Assembly: GCF_009708175.1 (NCBI RefSeq)
Contig: NZ_WMBB01000005.1
Coordinates: forward strand, 248,001-312,000
Direction: 5' to 3'
From: Nocardia aurantiaca
GTDB taxonomy: Bacteria > Actinomycetota > Actinomycetes > Mycobacteriales > Mycobacteriaceae
DNA length: 64,000 nucleotides
Positions 48,636 to 56,596 of the stretch are shown here, piece after piece (positions within the stretch are counted from its first letter, which is position 1; each line of letters starts with the position of its first letter). The notes under the pieces were generated by a model, which was not told where the DNA came from, did not search any database, and saw only the letters and a list, made by a program, of their open reading frames with translations. Both the position numbers and the translations under genes were made by a program.

Positions 48636-48952
48636 CGGGGGTGGACGACGCGGTCCGGGTCGATGTGCGCGTTCGCCGACGGCATCCCGCGCCAAGGTCT
48701 CCTGGCCCGTATCCGTCGTTTCCTGTCGCTGTCCGCCCCTGCGGATTTGTGGGGCATCGGCGGGGGACGTGATACCGTTCATGCAGGTAGAAGGCATGAA
48801 GACCGCCTCCTGTCAGGCGGTCTCAAACTTACCTGGGATCATGAGGGAGACCATTGGCCGCAGCCTGAAGCCGGCCTGAGACAGTCGAATTCGATATCCG
48901 GTCGATGGCGCACGCGTCATCGACCGGATGTGGTTGAGGGAAGGTATTTCTC
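48636..48952. other. Intergenic region with the right repeat copy and a possible short ORF
   Basis: Between rtcB and the enoyl-CoA hydratase gene. No long gene is seen. It contains the right copy of the repeated element and, between 48880 and 48952, the leader of the hydratase with GAGGGAAGG just before its start. Confidence 0.5.
48746..48879 (+). repeat. Diverged direct-repeat element, right copy, with a 32-codon ORF
   Basis: Partner of the copy at 45101-45243. From ATG 48781 it encodes MQVEGMKTASCQAVSNLPGI then MRETIGRSLKPA and a stop. Inside is a perfect hairpin GACCGCC-tcctgtca-GGCGGTC that is only partly kept in the left copy. The putative ribosome site GGGGGA lies 13 bases before the ATG, rather far; an internal ATG (MKTASC) is preceded by GTAGAAGGC. 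It could be a small protein, a leader peptide or a structured RNA. Confidence 0.5.
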
Positions 48953-49681
48953 ATGAGCGCTGAGCTCGTCATCCGTACGGTCGAGGACGGCATCGCCACC
49001 CTGACCCTGAATCGCCCCGAGAAGCTGAACGCGTTGACGGCGGCCTCGTTCGAGGAGCTGCGGGCGCATCTGGACGCCTTGGCCGGCGAGGATGTCCGAT
49101 GCCTGATCCTGACCGGCGCGGGCCGATCCTTCTGCGCCGGGCACGATCTGGAGGCCCTCGCCGGCGGCGACGCCCTGGCCTCCCGTCATGCCGAGGCGGA
49201 AACCATCGCCCAGCTCGAGGCGTTCGCGGCCCCGGTGATCGGCAAGGTCCGCGGGCACTGCTTCACCGGTGGACTCGAATTGGCCTTGGCCTGCGACATT
49301 CTGGTCGCCGGGGAGAACGCGCAATTCGGTGATACGCACAGTCAGTGGGGTCTGGTTCCGTTGTGGGGCATGTCTGTTCGCCTGCCCGAGCGTGTGGGCA
49401 TGGCCCGGGCCAAGGAGCTCAGCTTCACCGCGCGCCGGTTCAGCGGTGTCGAGGCCGCGGACATGGGACTGGTGAATCACGCCGTACCCGATGAGGGCCT
49501 GGACGAATTCGTGGCCCACCTGGCCGCCCAGATCAGCGCCAATTCCAGTGGGTCGAATCGAATCTACAAATCGCTCTACGCGAATTCGCGTGCGCTCGGC
49601 CGCGCCGAGGCGCTGCGGGCGGAGACGGATATGCCGTTCGGCATGCCGGGGGACGCCCTGGAGCGGCTGACCCGGCGCTGA
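48953..49681 (+). CDS. Enoyl-CoA hydratase/isomerase family protein
   Basis: A 242-residue crotonase-fold protein: TLTLNRPEKLNALTAASFEE, the first oxyanion loop RSFCAGHDLEAL, the second VRGHCFTGGLELALACDILV, and a FGDTHSQWGLVPLWGMSVRL segment. The usual catalytic Glu of the second site is replaced by other residues around SQWGLVP, so hydratase activity versus isomerase or hydrolase is uncertain. ATG 48953 follows GAGGGAAGG. It stands alone downstream of the repeat. Confidence 0.85.
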   Translation: MSAELVIRTVEDGIATLTLNRPEKLNALTAASFEELRAHLDALAGEDVRCLILTGAGRSFCAGHDLEALAGGDALASRHAEAETIAQLEAFAAPVIGKVRGHCFTGGLELALACDILVAGENAQFGDTHSQWGLVPLWGMSVRLPERVGMARAKELSFTARRFSGVEAADMGLVNHAVPDEGLDEFVAHLAAQISANSSGSNRIYKSLYANSRALGRAEALRAETDMPFGMPGDALERLTRR

Positions 49682-49689
49682 GCTCGCCG

Positions 49690-49738
49690 CACCGAGTCGT
49701 CCCCGGCCGGGGTTGGGTCCGCCGGGTCAGTCTCGGTG
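49690..49738 (+). terminator. Possible terminator after the enoyl-CoA hydratase gene
   Basis: CACCGAG (49690-49696) pairs with CTCGGTG (49732-49738) and encloses the perfect palindrome CCCCGGCCGGGG (49701-49712), starting 9 bases after the stop. Confidence 0.4.
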
Positions 49739-50045
49739 GGGCGCCTCGGCGCGGGCGATGAGGAACTCGCGCTCGGTGTCATTGCGGGCGCGGGCGATCG
49801 CGGCGTGGTAAGCCCGCGCGGCTTCGGTATTCCGGCCGAGGCGGCGCAGGAGATCGGCGCGGACGGCGTGGAAGAGGTGCTGGGCGTCGAGGTCGAGCCG
49901 GTCCAGTTCGGCCGGCGCGGCCTCGGGCGTCCTGCACCGCGTCTTCGGCGATATCGATATCGCCGAAGACGCGAATCAGGGAGGCGACGGCGCGGCCGTA
50001 GTGCTCGGCGAAGACGGCAGCGACTTCGACTGTGCCGGAAGGCAT
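49727..50045 (-). pseudogene. ECF sigma factor gene (SigJ/DUF6596 type) with large internal deletion
   Basis: The start MPSGTVEVAAVFAEHYGRAV then ASLIRVFGDIDIAEDAVQDA is region 2 of an ECF sigma factor. Right after it the frame changes to AELDRLDLDAQHLFHAVRAD, LLRRLGRNTEAARAYHAAIA and RARNDTEREFLIARAEAPHR-stop, the TPR-like C-terminal end of the same family. The roughly 300 residues between are gone, so region 4 and DNA binding are lost. The junction lies near 49930-49945. Confidence 0.72.
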
Positions 50046-50046
50046 A

Positions 50047-50140
50047 TCACGCGATCTGGATCGGCCGCACCTCGATCGGCAGCCCGATGACGCGCGGTTT
50101 TCGCCAGCTCGCTCATGATCTCGTCGAGATCCGGGTTCAT
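50047..50140 (-). pseudogene. Short remnant ending in a YCII/DGPF-like tail
   Basis: A start MNPDLDEIMSELAKTAR runs into a frame ending VIGLPIEVRPIQIA-stop. The IEVRPI ending is typical of YCII/DGPF proteins, whose genes commonly precede ECF sigma genes of the type remnant next to it. Only a few dozen codons remain and the N-terminal part does not look like YCII, so this is tentative. Confidence 0.35.
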
Positions 50141-50197
50141 CCACTACACGAACGGGTGGTCGCGATCACGACACCGCCGCGGAGAATGTTCGCCGTG

Positions 50198-50569
50198 TCA
50201 GATCTCGAGGTTCTCCTCGATGTCGCGGAGCCGATGCCGGGCGAGTGCCAGATTGCCGCGCGTACGGTCCAGCGCGACGTACAGGAACAGTCCACGCGAG
50301 CGCCGTCCGTGCAGTGGCCGCACCAGGTGGTACTGACTGTTGAGGGTGATGAGCACGTCCTCGATCTCCTCGTTGAGCCCGAGTTGCTCGATGGTGCGCA
50401 GCTTGGCCCGCACCACCTCGGTATTGCCGGCCGCGGCGATCTCCAGGTCCAGGCTCTTCGAGCCGCCGAGCACGCCCAGGGGCATACCGCTGTTGTAGTC
50501 GACGACGGCGGCGCCGATGGCGCCGTCCAGCATCATCAGGTCCTTCAGGGCAACTTCCAAGTCCGCCAT
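50198..50569 (-). CDS. Roadblock/LC7-like domain protein
   Basis: A 123-residue protein with the Roadblock pattern: ALKDLMMLDGAIGAAVVDYN, SGMPLGVLGGSK, an EVVRAKLRTIEQLGLNEEIE helix and EDVLITLNSQYHLVRPL, then RGLFLYVALDRTRGNLALAR. Such proteins regulate small GTPases or form scaffolds in actinobacteria. ATG 50569 follows AGAGGAAAA. No partner GTPase gene is adjacent. Confidence 0.75.
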   Translation of the reverse strand: MADLEVALKDLMMLDGAIGAAVVDYNSGMPLGVLGGSKSLDLEIAAAGNTEVVRAKLRTIEQLGLNEEIEDVLITLNSQYHLVRPLHGRRSRGLFLYVALDRTRGNLALARHRLRDIEENLEI

Positions 50570-50711
50570 GGATTTTCCTCTCGTACGCCGTGACGGGTTG
50601 TCGCGTGCCGTGACGCTACGCCCGCACGGGATCGGCGGGAGGTGGTTTGCTGAAGAATTCCGCAAGGTATGCAATTAACAACTTACGCAATCAGATAGCG
50701 CTGTTTCGCCA

Positions 50712-50750
50712 AGGAAAAACAACGGGCGCAGCCATTTCCGGCGGCGCCCG
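50712..50750 (-). terminator. Intrinsic terminator after the DUF732 gene
   Basis: On the minus strand CGGGCGC and GCGCCCG form a GC-rich hairpin (50723-50750) directly followed by TTGTTTTTCC, a proper T tract, which is unusual in this GC-rich DNA. It ends the DUF732 transcript before the Roadblock gene. Confidence 0.75.
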
Positions 50751-50771
50751 CAGTCTCCCTATGCCACCCGC

Positions 50772-51104
50772 TCAGCCGCACAGGCTCCCCGGCGCGGTGG
50801 CCGCGTCGAGGAACAATACGGCCTCCTCCTTCTCCGCCGCCCCACCCGGAAGCTGTTCGGACAGCTGCGCCTTGGTCAGCCCCGTCGCGAGGGCATTGCA
50901 GTCGGCCTTGCCGACATCGATGGCCGCGAGCTGCTGATCCTGATCGGTCAGGAGCTCCCCGTGTGCCTGCAGGTAACTCACGAACACCTGCTCCGGTGCG
51001 GTCAGCGCCCGCTCAGCCCCGGCCACCCCCGTGGCCGCCCCCAGCAACGCGACCCCTGCAGCCACCACTCCGAAACCCGAAGCGAGACGGCTCTTTTTAC
51101 CCAC
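50772..51104 (-). CDS. Secreted DUF732 protein
   Basis: A 110-residue small secreted protein. Residues 1-31 are a Sec signal (KKSRLASGFGVVAAGVALLG ending GVAGAER). The mature part has the DUF732 layout: FVSYLQAHGELLTDQDQQLA, a conserved cysteine in KADCNALATGLTK, and a C-terminal cysteine in PGSLCG that should form a disulfide with it. The family is common in mycobacteria and nocardiae; function unknown. The start is GTG after GAAGGAGA. Confidence 0.82.
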   Translation of the reverse strand: MGKKSRLASGFGVVAAGVALLGAATGVAGAERALTAPEQVFVSYLQAHGELLTDQDQQLAAIDVGKADCNALATGLTKAQLSEQLPGGAAEKEEAVLFLDAATAPGSLCG

Positions 51105-51224
51105 GAACTCTCCTTCAACATCGAACGAACCCGGCGAGCCTACCCCGCCCGCCCGTCGGTCCGCCCCGAAGCGGGCATGAGGCCACCGGAGCGCCCGGAG
51201 CGCCCGGGGCGGGCGGGGCTGGGG

Positions 51225-52229
51225 TCAGTCGCGTTCGAGGATGCTGGTCACCAGCATGGTGTGGTCCTCGAGCCGCCGCCGCACGGTCCAGCCGAGCTCG
51301 GCGAAGGCCTGTTCGTACTCCTGCCGTGTCCACAGCCGCACGCCGGTGACGGCGTGATAGATCTCGTAGGTGGGCGAGAACCACGGCTGCTGCGCCCAAT
51401 ACGGGGCCTCGAGAAGGTAGCCGTCGCCGATCACGAGGCGCCGCAGGTTGGGGAACCAGTCCATCCAGCCACGCAGGACCGCGGCGATGCCGTCGCCGTC
51501 GCTGGCCAACTGGTGCAGCAGGAAGAACGACATGGCGGTGGTGACGGCGCCGCGGTCGACGGTGGCCAGCCAGGCGGGCGGTTCCGGTTCGGGCTGCACG
51601 GATCCGGCGAGCAGGCTGATGCGGTCGTCCAGCCCTCGCTCAGCGAGTTCGGCTGCGGCCGTGGCGATCACGCCGTCCTCGATGTCCACGCCGAGGAAGC
51701 GTTCCTGCTCGGCTATCCCGGCCAGCGCCATCACCCGTCCCGCATCCGCGCAGCCGAGATCGACGGTGCAGCCCGGTGCCCCGGTCGCGAGGGCGCGCCC
51801 GATGGCCTCGAGGATCTCCGGCCGTCGCCGCGCGATATCGGTGCAGCCTCGGGCGACCTCGCCGGGTTCGGTCGCGGCGGGAATGTATTCGCGGTGCGGG
51901 CTGTCCGACAACTGCCGGAAGGTGGGCTCCCAGCCGCGCACCGCGACCCGCACGAAGCCGCGGTTCTTGCCGACGTCGTGGCCGGTGTGGGTGAGCTGAT
52001 AGCGGTGCCCGCGCCGGATGAGGAAGCCGGCGCGCACCAGCCCCTCGGCGACGGTCTGCGCGATGCCGGTGGTGGGTGCGATGGTGTCGCCGCTCAGCAA
52101 GGTGGCCCACCAGCCCCAATCGTCGGCGGCGACGATGAGCTGGCCGGCGGTCTGGCCCTCGATGACATCTCGGATAGTGAAATCGCCGAGGCCGGAATGC
52201 TGCGGCACGAGTGGGGTGACTGCGGTCAT
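51225..52229 (-). CDS. SAM-dependent class I methyltransferase with winged-helix N-terminus
   Basis: A 334-residue protein. The N-terminal ~100 residues look like the dimerisation/winged-helix part of small-molecule methyltransferases (FTIRDVIEGQTAGQLIVAAD, VAEGLVRAGFLIRRGHRYQL). The Rossmann part has a SAM motif VDLGCADAGRVMALAG, FLGVDIEDGV, and TTAMSFFLLHQLASDGDGIA. It ends in WTVRRRLEDHTMLVTSILER. It overlaps the RidA gene by four bases and closes a coupled four-gene operon. It likely methylates the compound made by that pathway; the substrate is unknown. Confidence 0.82.
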   Translation of the reverse strand: MTAVTPLVPQHSGLGDFTIRDVIEGQTAGQLIVAADDWGWWATLLSGDTIAPTTGIAQTVAEGLVRAGFLIRRGHRYQLTHTGHDVGKNRGFVRVAVRGWEPTFRQLSDSPHREYIPAATEPGEVARGCTDIARRRPEILEAIGRALATGAPGCTVDLGCADAGRVMALAGIAEQERFLGVDIEDGVIATAAAELAERGLDDRISLLAGSVQPEPEPPAWLATVDRGAVTTAMSFFLLHQLASDGDGIAAVLRGWMDWFPNLRRLVIGDGYLLEAPYWAQQPWFSPTYEIYHAVTGVRLWTRQEYEQAFAELGWTVRRRLEDHTMLVTSILERD

Positions 52230-52585
52230 GATCGATCTTCCTGAGTGGTGGCGACGGCGATCGCCTGGATTTCGATGAGCAGCCCGTCGATGGGCAGGGT
52301 GGTGACGGTGGTGATCCGCGCCGGTGCGGCCGTCGGGAAGTGCGTGCGGAAGGCGGAGTTCCAGCCGGGGAACCAGCGGCGGTCGGACAGGTGGCAGTCC
52401 AGCCTCAGGACCTGTGCGCGGCTGCTGCCTGCGGCGGCGAGGGCGGCGTCGAGCTGCCGGAACACCTCGGTGGTCTGACCCTCGAAGGACTCGGTGGTGA
52501 CGGTGAGGGTTTCCGGATCGACGGCGGCCAGGCCGGAGGTGAACACAAGACCGGAAGCGCTGCGGGCCAGCGGGAACGGGCTCAT
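52226..52585 (-). CDS. RidA-family protein
   Basis: A 119-residue RidA/YjgF/UK114-type protein: LVFTSGLAAVDPETLTVTTE, FEGQTTEVFRQLDAALAAAG and VLRLDCHLSDRRWFPGWNSA, ending in the region that carries the family's acidic residue (GLLIEIQAIA). The usual arginine before the last strand is replaced by the ARITTV segment. RidA proteins hydrolyse reactive enamines and imines; many relatives serve in catabolic or biosynthetic operons. It overlaps both neighbours by four bases. Confidence 0.85.
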   Translation of the reverse strand: MSPFPLARSASGLVFTSGLAAVDPETLTVTTESFEGQTTEVFRQLDAALAAAGSSRAQVLRLDCHLSDRRWFPGWNSAFRTHFPTAAPARITTVTTLPIDGLLIEIQAIAVATTQEDRS

Positions 52586-53679
52586 GCGGCGGCCCGCGTG
52601 ATTCGGGTGGCGTCGATCTCGGCGAGGGTCGCCGCACCGGACAGGATCATGAGCGTGCGCAGCTCCTCGGTGAGCAGCTCCAGCACCCGGTCCACGCCGG
52701 ATTCCCCGGCCGCGGCCAGCCCGTAGATGGCCGCGCGGCCGAGGACGACCGCGTCCGCACCCAGCGCGAGCGCCAGGTACACATCACTGCCGGTGCGAAT
52801 GCCGCTGTCCAGCAGGATGGGTATCTCCGGGCCCACGGCGGCGCGAATGCGCGGCAGCATGTCCAGGCTGGCCGGGGCCGGATCCACTTGGCGGCCACCG
52901 TGATTGGAGACGACCAATGCGCTCGCGCCGATGGCCAGCGCGCGCTCGGCCGCCGCCGGGGTGAGCACGCCCTTGGCGATCCACGGCAGCCCGAAACCGG
53001 CGGCGGCGGCCGCCAGCTCGGACCAATCCCACACCATGCCGCCGCGTTTGAGCAGCTGCCCGAAGACCTCCGCCACCCCGGGCGCACCGTCCTCGCCGGT
53101 CAGATTGCCCGCGAAATGCCGCTGGTCGGGATCGAAGCGATTGGCCATATTGCGGGTGCGGAACCCGCCGACCGGGCAGTCGAGGGTCACGCACAGCGCC
53201 TCGTACCCCAGCCGCGCCACCCGCGCGGCGACGGTGGCGGCATGCCCGAAGGGATGCACCTGCGCGATCCGCGCGGCGCGCGGTGCGGCCGCGCGCACCC
53301 GCTGGTAGGAGAAGCTGCCCGCCTCCGGCACGACGGACAGCGCTCCCCGGGCCTGTGCGGCCCGGGCCACGGCCGGATGCCCGTCCGGATGGAACAGCGC
53401 GTCGCCGCCGAAGGGTGCGGTGAGCAGCGGTGTCTGCAAGGGCATTCCGAGGAATTCGGTGCGGGTGGACGGTGTGCCCACTCCGCTCATGGGGGTGGGC
53501 AGGATGCGCCAGCGGTCGAAGGCGAGCAGGTTCTCCCGCAGGGTGATCTCCTTGCCCGCACCTCCTTCCACGAAGTCCAGGACCTCGGCGGGCAGTACGG
53601 CCGCGGCGGCGCGGTGGATCTCGTCGAGGGTGCCGAAGTCGACGCGAGTGGGATAGAAGCTGTCCAGCTGCGCGGTCAC
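52582..53679 (-). CDS. FMN-dependent alpha-hydroxyacid oxidase/dehydrogenase
   Basis: A 365-residue TIM-barrel flavoprotein of the lactate/glycolate oxidase family. Visible are FVEGGAGKEITLRENLLAFD, the FMN-binding region RIAQVHPFG, LDCPVGGFRTRNM, the lysine-containing PWIAKGVLTP, the catalytic His/Arg in SNHGGRQVDP, and the phosphate-binding LLDSGIRTGSDVYLALALGA with VLGRA. It should oxidise an L-2-hydroxyacid to the 2-keto acid. GTG 53679 follows CGGAGGTG; the longer open frame lies inside the permease gene. It overlaps the permease and RidA genes by four bases. Confidence 0.9.
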   Translation of the reverse strand: MTAQLDSFYPTRVDFGTLDEIHRAAAAVLPAEVLDFVEGGAGKEITLRENLLAFDRWRILPTPMSGVGTPSTRTEFLGMPLQTPLLTAPFGGDALFHPDGHPAVARAAQARGALSVVPEAGSFSYQRVRAAAPRAARIAQVHPFGHAATVAARVARLGYEALCVTLDCPVGGFRTRNMANRFDPDQRHFAGNLTGEDGAPGVAEVFGQLLKRGGMVWDWSELAAAAAGFGLPWIAKGVLTPAAAERALAIGASALVVSNHGGRQVDPAPASLDMLPRIRAAVGPEIPILLDSGIRTGSDVYLALALGADAVVLGRAAIYGLAAAGESGVDRVLELLTEELRTLMILSGAATLAEIDATRITRAAA

Positions 53680-55085
53680 GCGACACCTCCGGCACTCAGG
53701 TCGGCCGGGGCTGCGACGGCCGTGCCGTGGCCGCGCCCGTAGAACAGATACAGCGCCAGTCCGGCGGCACTCCAGATCACGAACCGCAGCCAGGTCAGCG
53801 CCTCGAACGTGGTTGCCAGCCAGACACATCCGGCTATCGCGCACACCGCCACCACGGGCAGGAAAGGCGTGCGGAACGGGCGCGGGCGGTCGGGTGCGGT
53901 ACGGCGCAGGACGAGCACGCCGATCGACACGATCACGAAGGCGAACAGCGCCCCGATATTGACCAGCTCGGCCACCGTGCCGATGGGCAGCAGACCGGCC
54001 ACCGCCGCGATCACGACGCCCAGCACCAGGCTCAACCGGACCGGCGCGCCCCGGGAATTGGTGCGGCACAGCGTCTTCGGCAGCATTCCGTCCCTGCTCA
54101 TGGCGAAGACCAGGCGGGTCTGGCCGTAGCACACCATGAGCAGGCCCTTGGTGAGTGCCACGACGGAGGCCACCAGGATCACCTTGCCGATCCAGCCCGC
54201 TCCGACGGCGGCCAGCGCGGTCGCCACCGGCGCGGCGTTGTTCAGGCTGGAATAGGGTGCGACACCGGTCAATACGCCGCTCACGGCCACGTAGAGCGCG
54301 GTGGCGAGGACGACCGACCCGATGATTCCCCAGGGCAGATTCCGGCGCGGATCGCGGGTCTCCTCGGCCGAGGTGGCCACGATATCGAAGCCGAGATACG
54401 CGAAGAAGGCCAAGGCCGCCCCGGCCGCGATGCCGTGCACTCCGAACGGCAGGAACGGCGACCAATTGCCCGGATGCAGATGCGGCGCACCGACCGCGAT
54501 CACCAGCGCCAAGACGCCGATGGTCAGCGCCACCAGGGTTTTCACCACGGCGGCGGCAATCCTTACTTCGAAAATCAGGACGCCCACCAGTGCGGCGACG
54601 ATGAGGACCGCCGGCAAATTGACGACACCGCCGTCACTGGGCCCGGCGGAGATCGCGTGCGGCAGCGTCGCTCCGAACAATGAATCGAGCATGGCCGAGA
54701 ACAAACCCGACCATCCGATGGCGATCGCCGACGCCGCCACCGCGTATTCGAGCAGCAGATTCCAGCCGACCAGGAACGCGGGCGCCGCACCGAGCGTGTC
54801 ACGGGTATAGGTATAGGCGCTGCCCGACACGGGCGTCATCGACGCGAGTTCGCTGTAGCACAGCGCCACCAGCACGCAGATGGCTCCGGCCAGGACGAAC
54901 GACAGGACGATGGCCGGGCCTGCCTTGGTGGCCGCGGCAATGCCGGTGGTGACGAAAATGCCCGCGCCCACAATGGATCCGACGCCCATGGCGACGAGAT
55001 CCAGGCGACCGAGACTGCGGTGGAGGGTGCCGTCGGTGACCGCCGGGATGACCGGTGCCGCGCTGACCCGAGTTGGTGCTGCCAT
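53676..55085 (-). CDS. APC-family amino acid permease
   Basis: A 469-residue membrane protein with about 12 predicted helices. The APC consensus GVGSIVGAGIFVTTGIAAAT lies in helix 1, then a SELASMTPVSGSAYTY loop, FFAYLGFDIVATSAEETRDP (the helix 6 signature), and RTNSRGAPVR. It resembles cationic amino acid transporters. It is the first gene of a four-gene operon with ATGA-type overlaps. It probably imports the pathway substrate, an amino acid or related compound. Confidence 0.92.
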   Translation of the reverse strand: MAAPTRVSAAPVIPAVTDGTLHRSLGRLDLVAMGVGSIVGAGIFVTTGIAAATKAGPAIVLSFVLAGAICVLVALCYSELASMTPVSGSAYTYTRDTLGAAPAFLVGWNLLLEYAVAASAIAIGWSGLFSAMLDSLFGATLPHAISAGPSDGGVVNLPAVLIVAALVGVLIFEVRIAAAVVKTLVALTIGVLALVIAVGAPHLHPGNWSPFLPFGVHGIAAGAALAFFAYLGFDIVATSAEETRDPRRNLPWGIIGSVVLATALYVAVSGVLTGVAPYSSLNNAAPVATALAAVGAGWIGKVILVASVVALTKGLLMVCYGQTRLVFAMSRDGMLPKTLCRTNSRGAPVRLSLVLGVVIAAVAGLLPIGTVAELVNIGALFAFVIVSIGVLVLRRTAPDRPRPFRTPFLPVVAVCAIAGCVWLATTFEALTWLRFVIWSAAGLALYLFYGRGHGTAVAAPADLSAGGVA

Positions 55086-55306
55086 TTCTGGAATCCATTC
55101 GGAGAGAATGTCTTTGAGGAGGATGCATTCCAGTGAAGCGACCGGAGTTTATGTGCCGGTGAACTCGAGTAACTACTTTGTTTCGCCGATTTGGAGAAAT
55201 TGCTCGCGCAATGAACTGCGGACATGCGGAATTGCACACGATCTGAATTCGTGCGCGAAGAATTCCGCCGATGGATTCGAATCATCGAATATGGCGGCCG
55301 GGAAAG

Positions 55307-56476
55307 TTATGCGATTGTCGGGATCTGTGGAACGGGAACGGAGTCCGCGGCGTGCGCCATTGCGCGCCGGCGGACGACGGCGGTGGCCACGGCCACCAGG
55401 ATCAGAACCGCCGCGGCCGCGAGCACCGCGTCGCGCATGGACGCCACCGTGGCGACGGCGCCCAAGCCGACCGTCGTGATCGCGGCGCATGCGTAGGCCA
55501 CACCGGCGAATCGTGCGGCGGCCCGCGCATGCTGATCGGGGGGCGTTGCGGCGCTGACGATTCGGAGCCCGGCGCGATAGGCGATGCCCTGCCCGGATCC
55601 GGCCACCACACCCCCGCACAGCAGCAGCGCCAGGCTGGGCGTCCACGCCATCGCCGCCGCCAGGGCGACCCCGGCGATGATGATCCACTGTGCCGAAACC
55701 GGTTCGGCGGCAAGCCTGTTGGGCGCGATCAGGCGCTGCGCCAGCCAGGCGCTCACCAGATACAGCGTCACCGGCAGGGCCAGCAGGGCGAGGTTCGTCG
55801 TGCCCAGCAGCTCCGCGCCGTAACTCGGCAGCAGCGCGACGACCAGTCCCGCCGACACCCAGGCGGCAATGCCGCTGAGGTAGCCGGTGATTCGTGATTC
55901 GGCAGCGGCCGCGGTCGCGGATGTCGGATCGGCGATCGCCGCCGGGCGTACGGCTCGATCGCTCACCACCGCCATCGCGATGACCCCGAGCAGCACTGCG
56001 TGTCCGAGGTACACGGTCACCCCCGGCGCGGGTAGATACTCCGCCACGACCGCGGCCGCGAGGGTCCCCAGCGCCGAGCCGAGGACGGTCGCCACCGCCA
56101 TGGCCGTGCGCCCGCGTTCGCCGGTGCGCTCCAGGATCAATCCGGCCAGTGATCCGGTCACCAGCCCCACCGACAATCCGGCGCAGATCCGTGCCACGAC
56201 CACCGGTTCCGGCGAATCCGCCACGGCCATGGCGAGATCCGCGACGATGCCGAACCCGCTGCCCACCCCGATGCGCCACCACCAGGCCCGCCGGGTGGGC
56301 GGCGTGCCCACCAGCGATAGCGCCGGGGTCAGCGCGAACAGGTAGGCGGCGAAGATCGCGGTGATGAGCAGCGGCGCCAGCGTCCATGCGTGGCGGTAGT
56401 ACGGCATCATGCCGGTCGCCATATTCGGCTGCGCCATGATCAGCATGAGCAGCGCACCCGGTGCGGCTGTCCGCAT
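55307..56476 (-). CDS. MFS transporter
   Basis: A 389-residue membrane protein with about 12 hydrophobic segments and weak MFS marks (RRAWWWRIGVGSGFGIVADL after helix 2; CAGLSVGLVTGSLAGLILER; GVVAGSGQGIAYRAGLRIVS). ATG 56476 follows TTAGGAGG, a strong ribosome site. It is divergent from a TetR gene, and two matching palindromes lie in the shared promoter region, so it is likely an exporter derepressed by its substrate. The substrate is unknown. Confidence 0.85.
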   Translation of the reverse strand: MRTAAPGALLMLIMAQPNMATGMMPYYRHAWTLAPLLITAIFAAYLFALTPALSLVGTPPTRRAWWWRIGVGSGFGIVADLAMAVADSPEPVVVARICAGLSVGLVTGSLAGLILERTGERGRTAMAVATVLGSALGTLAAAVVAEYLPAPGVTVYLGHAVLLGVIAMAVVSDRAVRPAAIADPTSATAAAAESRITGYLSGIAAWVSAGLVVALLPSYGAELLGTTNLALLALPVTLYLVSAWLAQRLIAPNRLAAEPVSAQWIIIAGVALAAAMAWTPSLALLLCGGVVAGSGQGIAYRAGLRIVSAATPPDQHARAAARFAGVAYACAAITTVGLGAVATVASMRDAVLAAAAVLILVAVATAVVRRRAMAHAADSVPVPQIPTIA

Positions 56477-56491
56477 CCCGGCCTCCTAATT

Positions 56492-56538
56492 GAGGAGATC
56501 TTCTCTATTGCAGAATACGAAACTGAGAAGAACTTCTC
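56492..56538. promoter_or_regulatory. Twin TetR-type operators between MFS and TetR genes
   Basis: GAGGAGATCTTCTC (56492-56505) and GAGAAGAACTTCTC (56525-56538) are two copies of a GAGRAG-AW-CTTCTC palindrome 33 bases apart, about three helical turns. The second has perfect 6-base arms. They overlap the likely MFS promoter and leader. Confidence 0.75.
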
Positions 56539-56596
56539 TACTCGAGCGCCGCGCCGCGATTTCCGGCCGTACTCGCGCAGGATGGGAGGCGTGCCC

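Noticed and set aside
53676..54465. Start of the 2-hydroxyacid oxidase far upstream in the long open frame
   Set aside because: That part lies inside the permease gene; GTG 53679 has a strong ribosome site and the family's N-terminus begins there.
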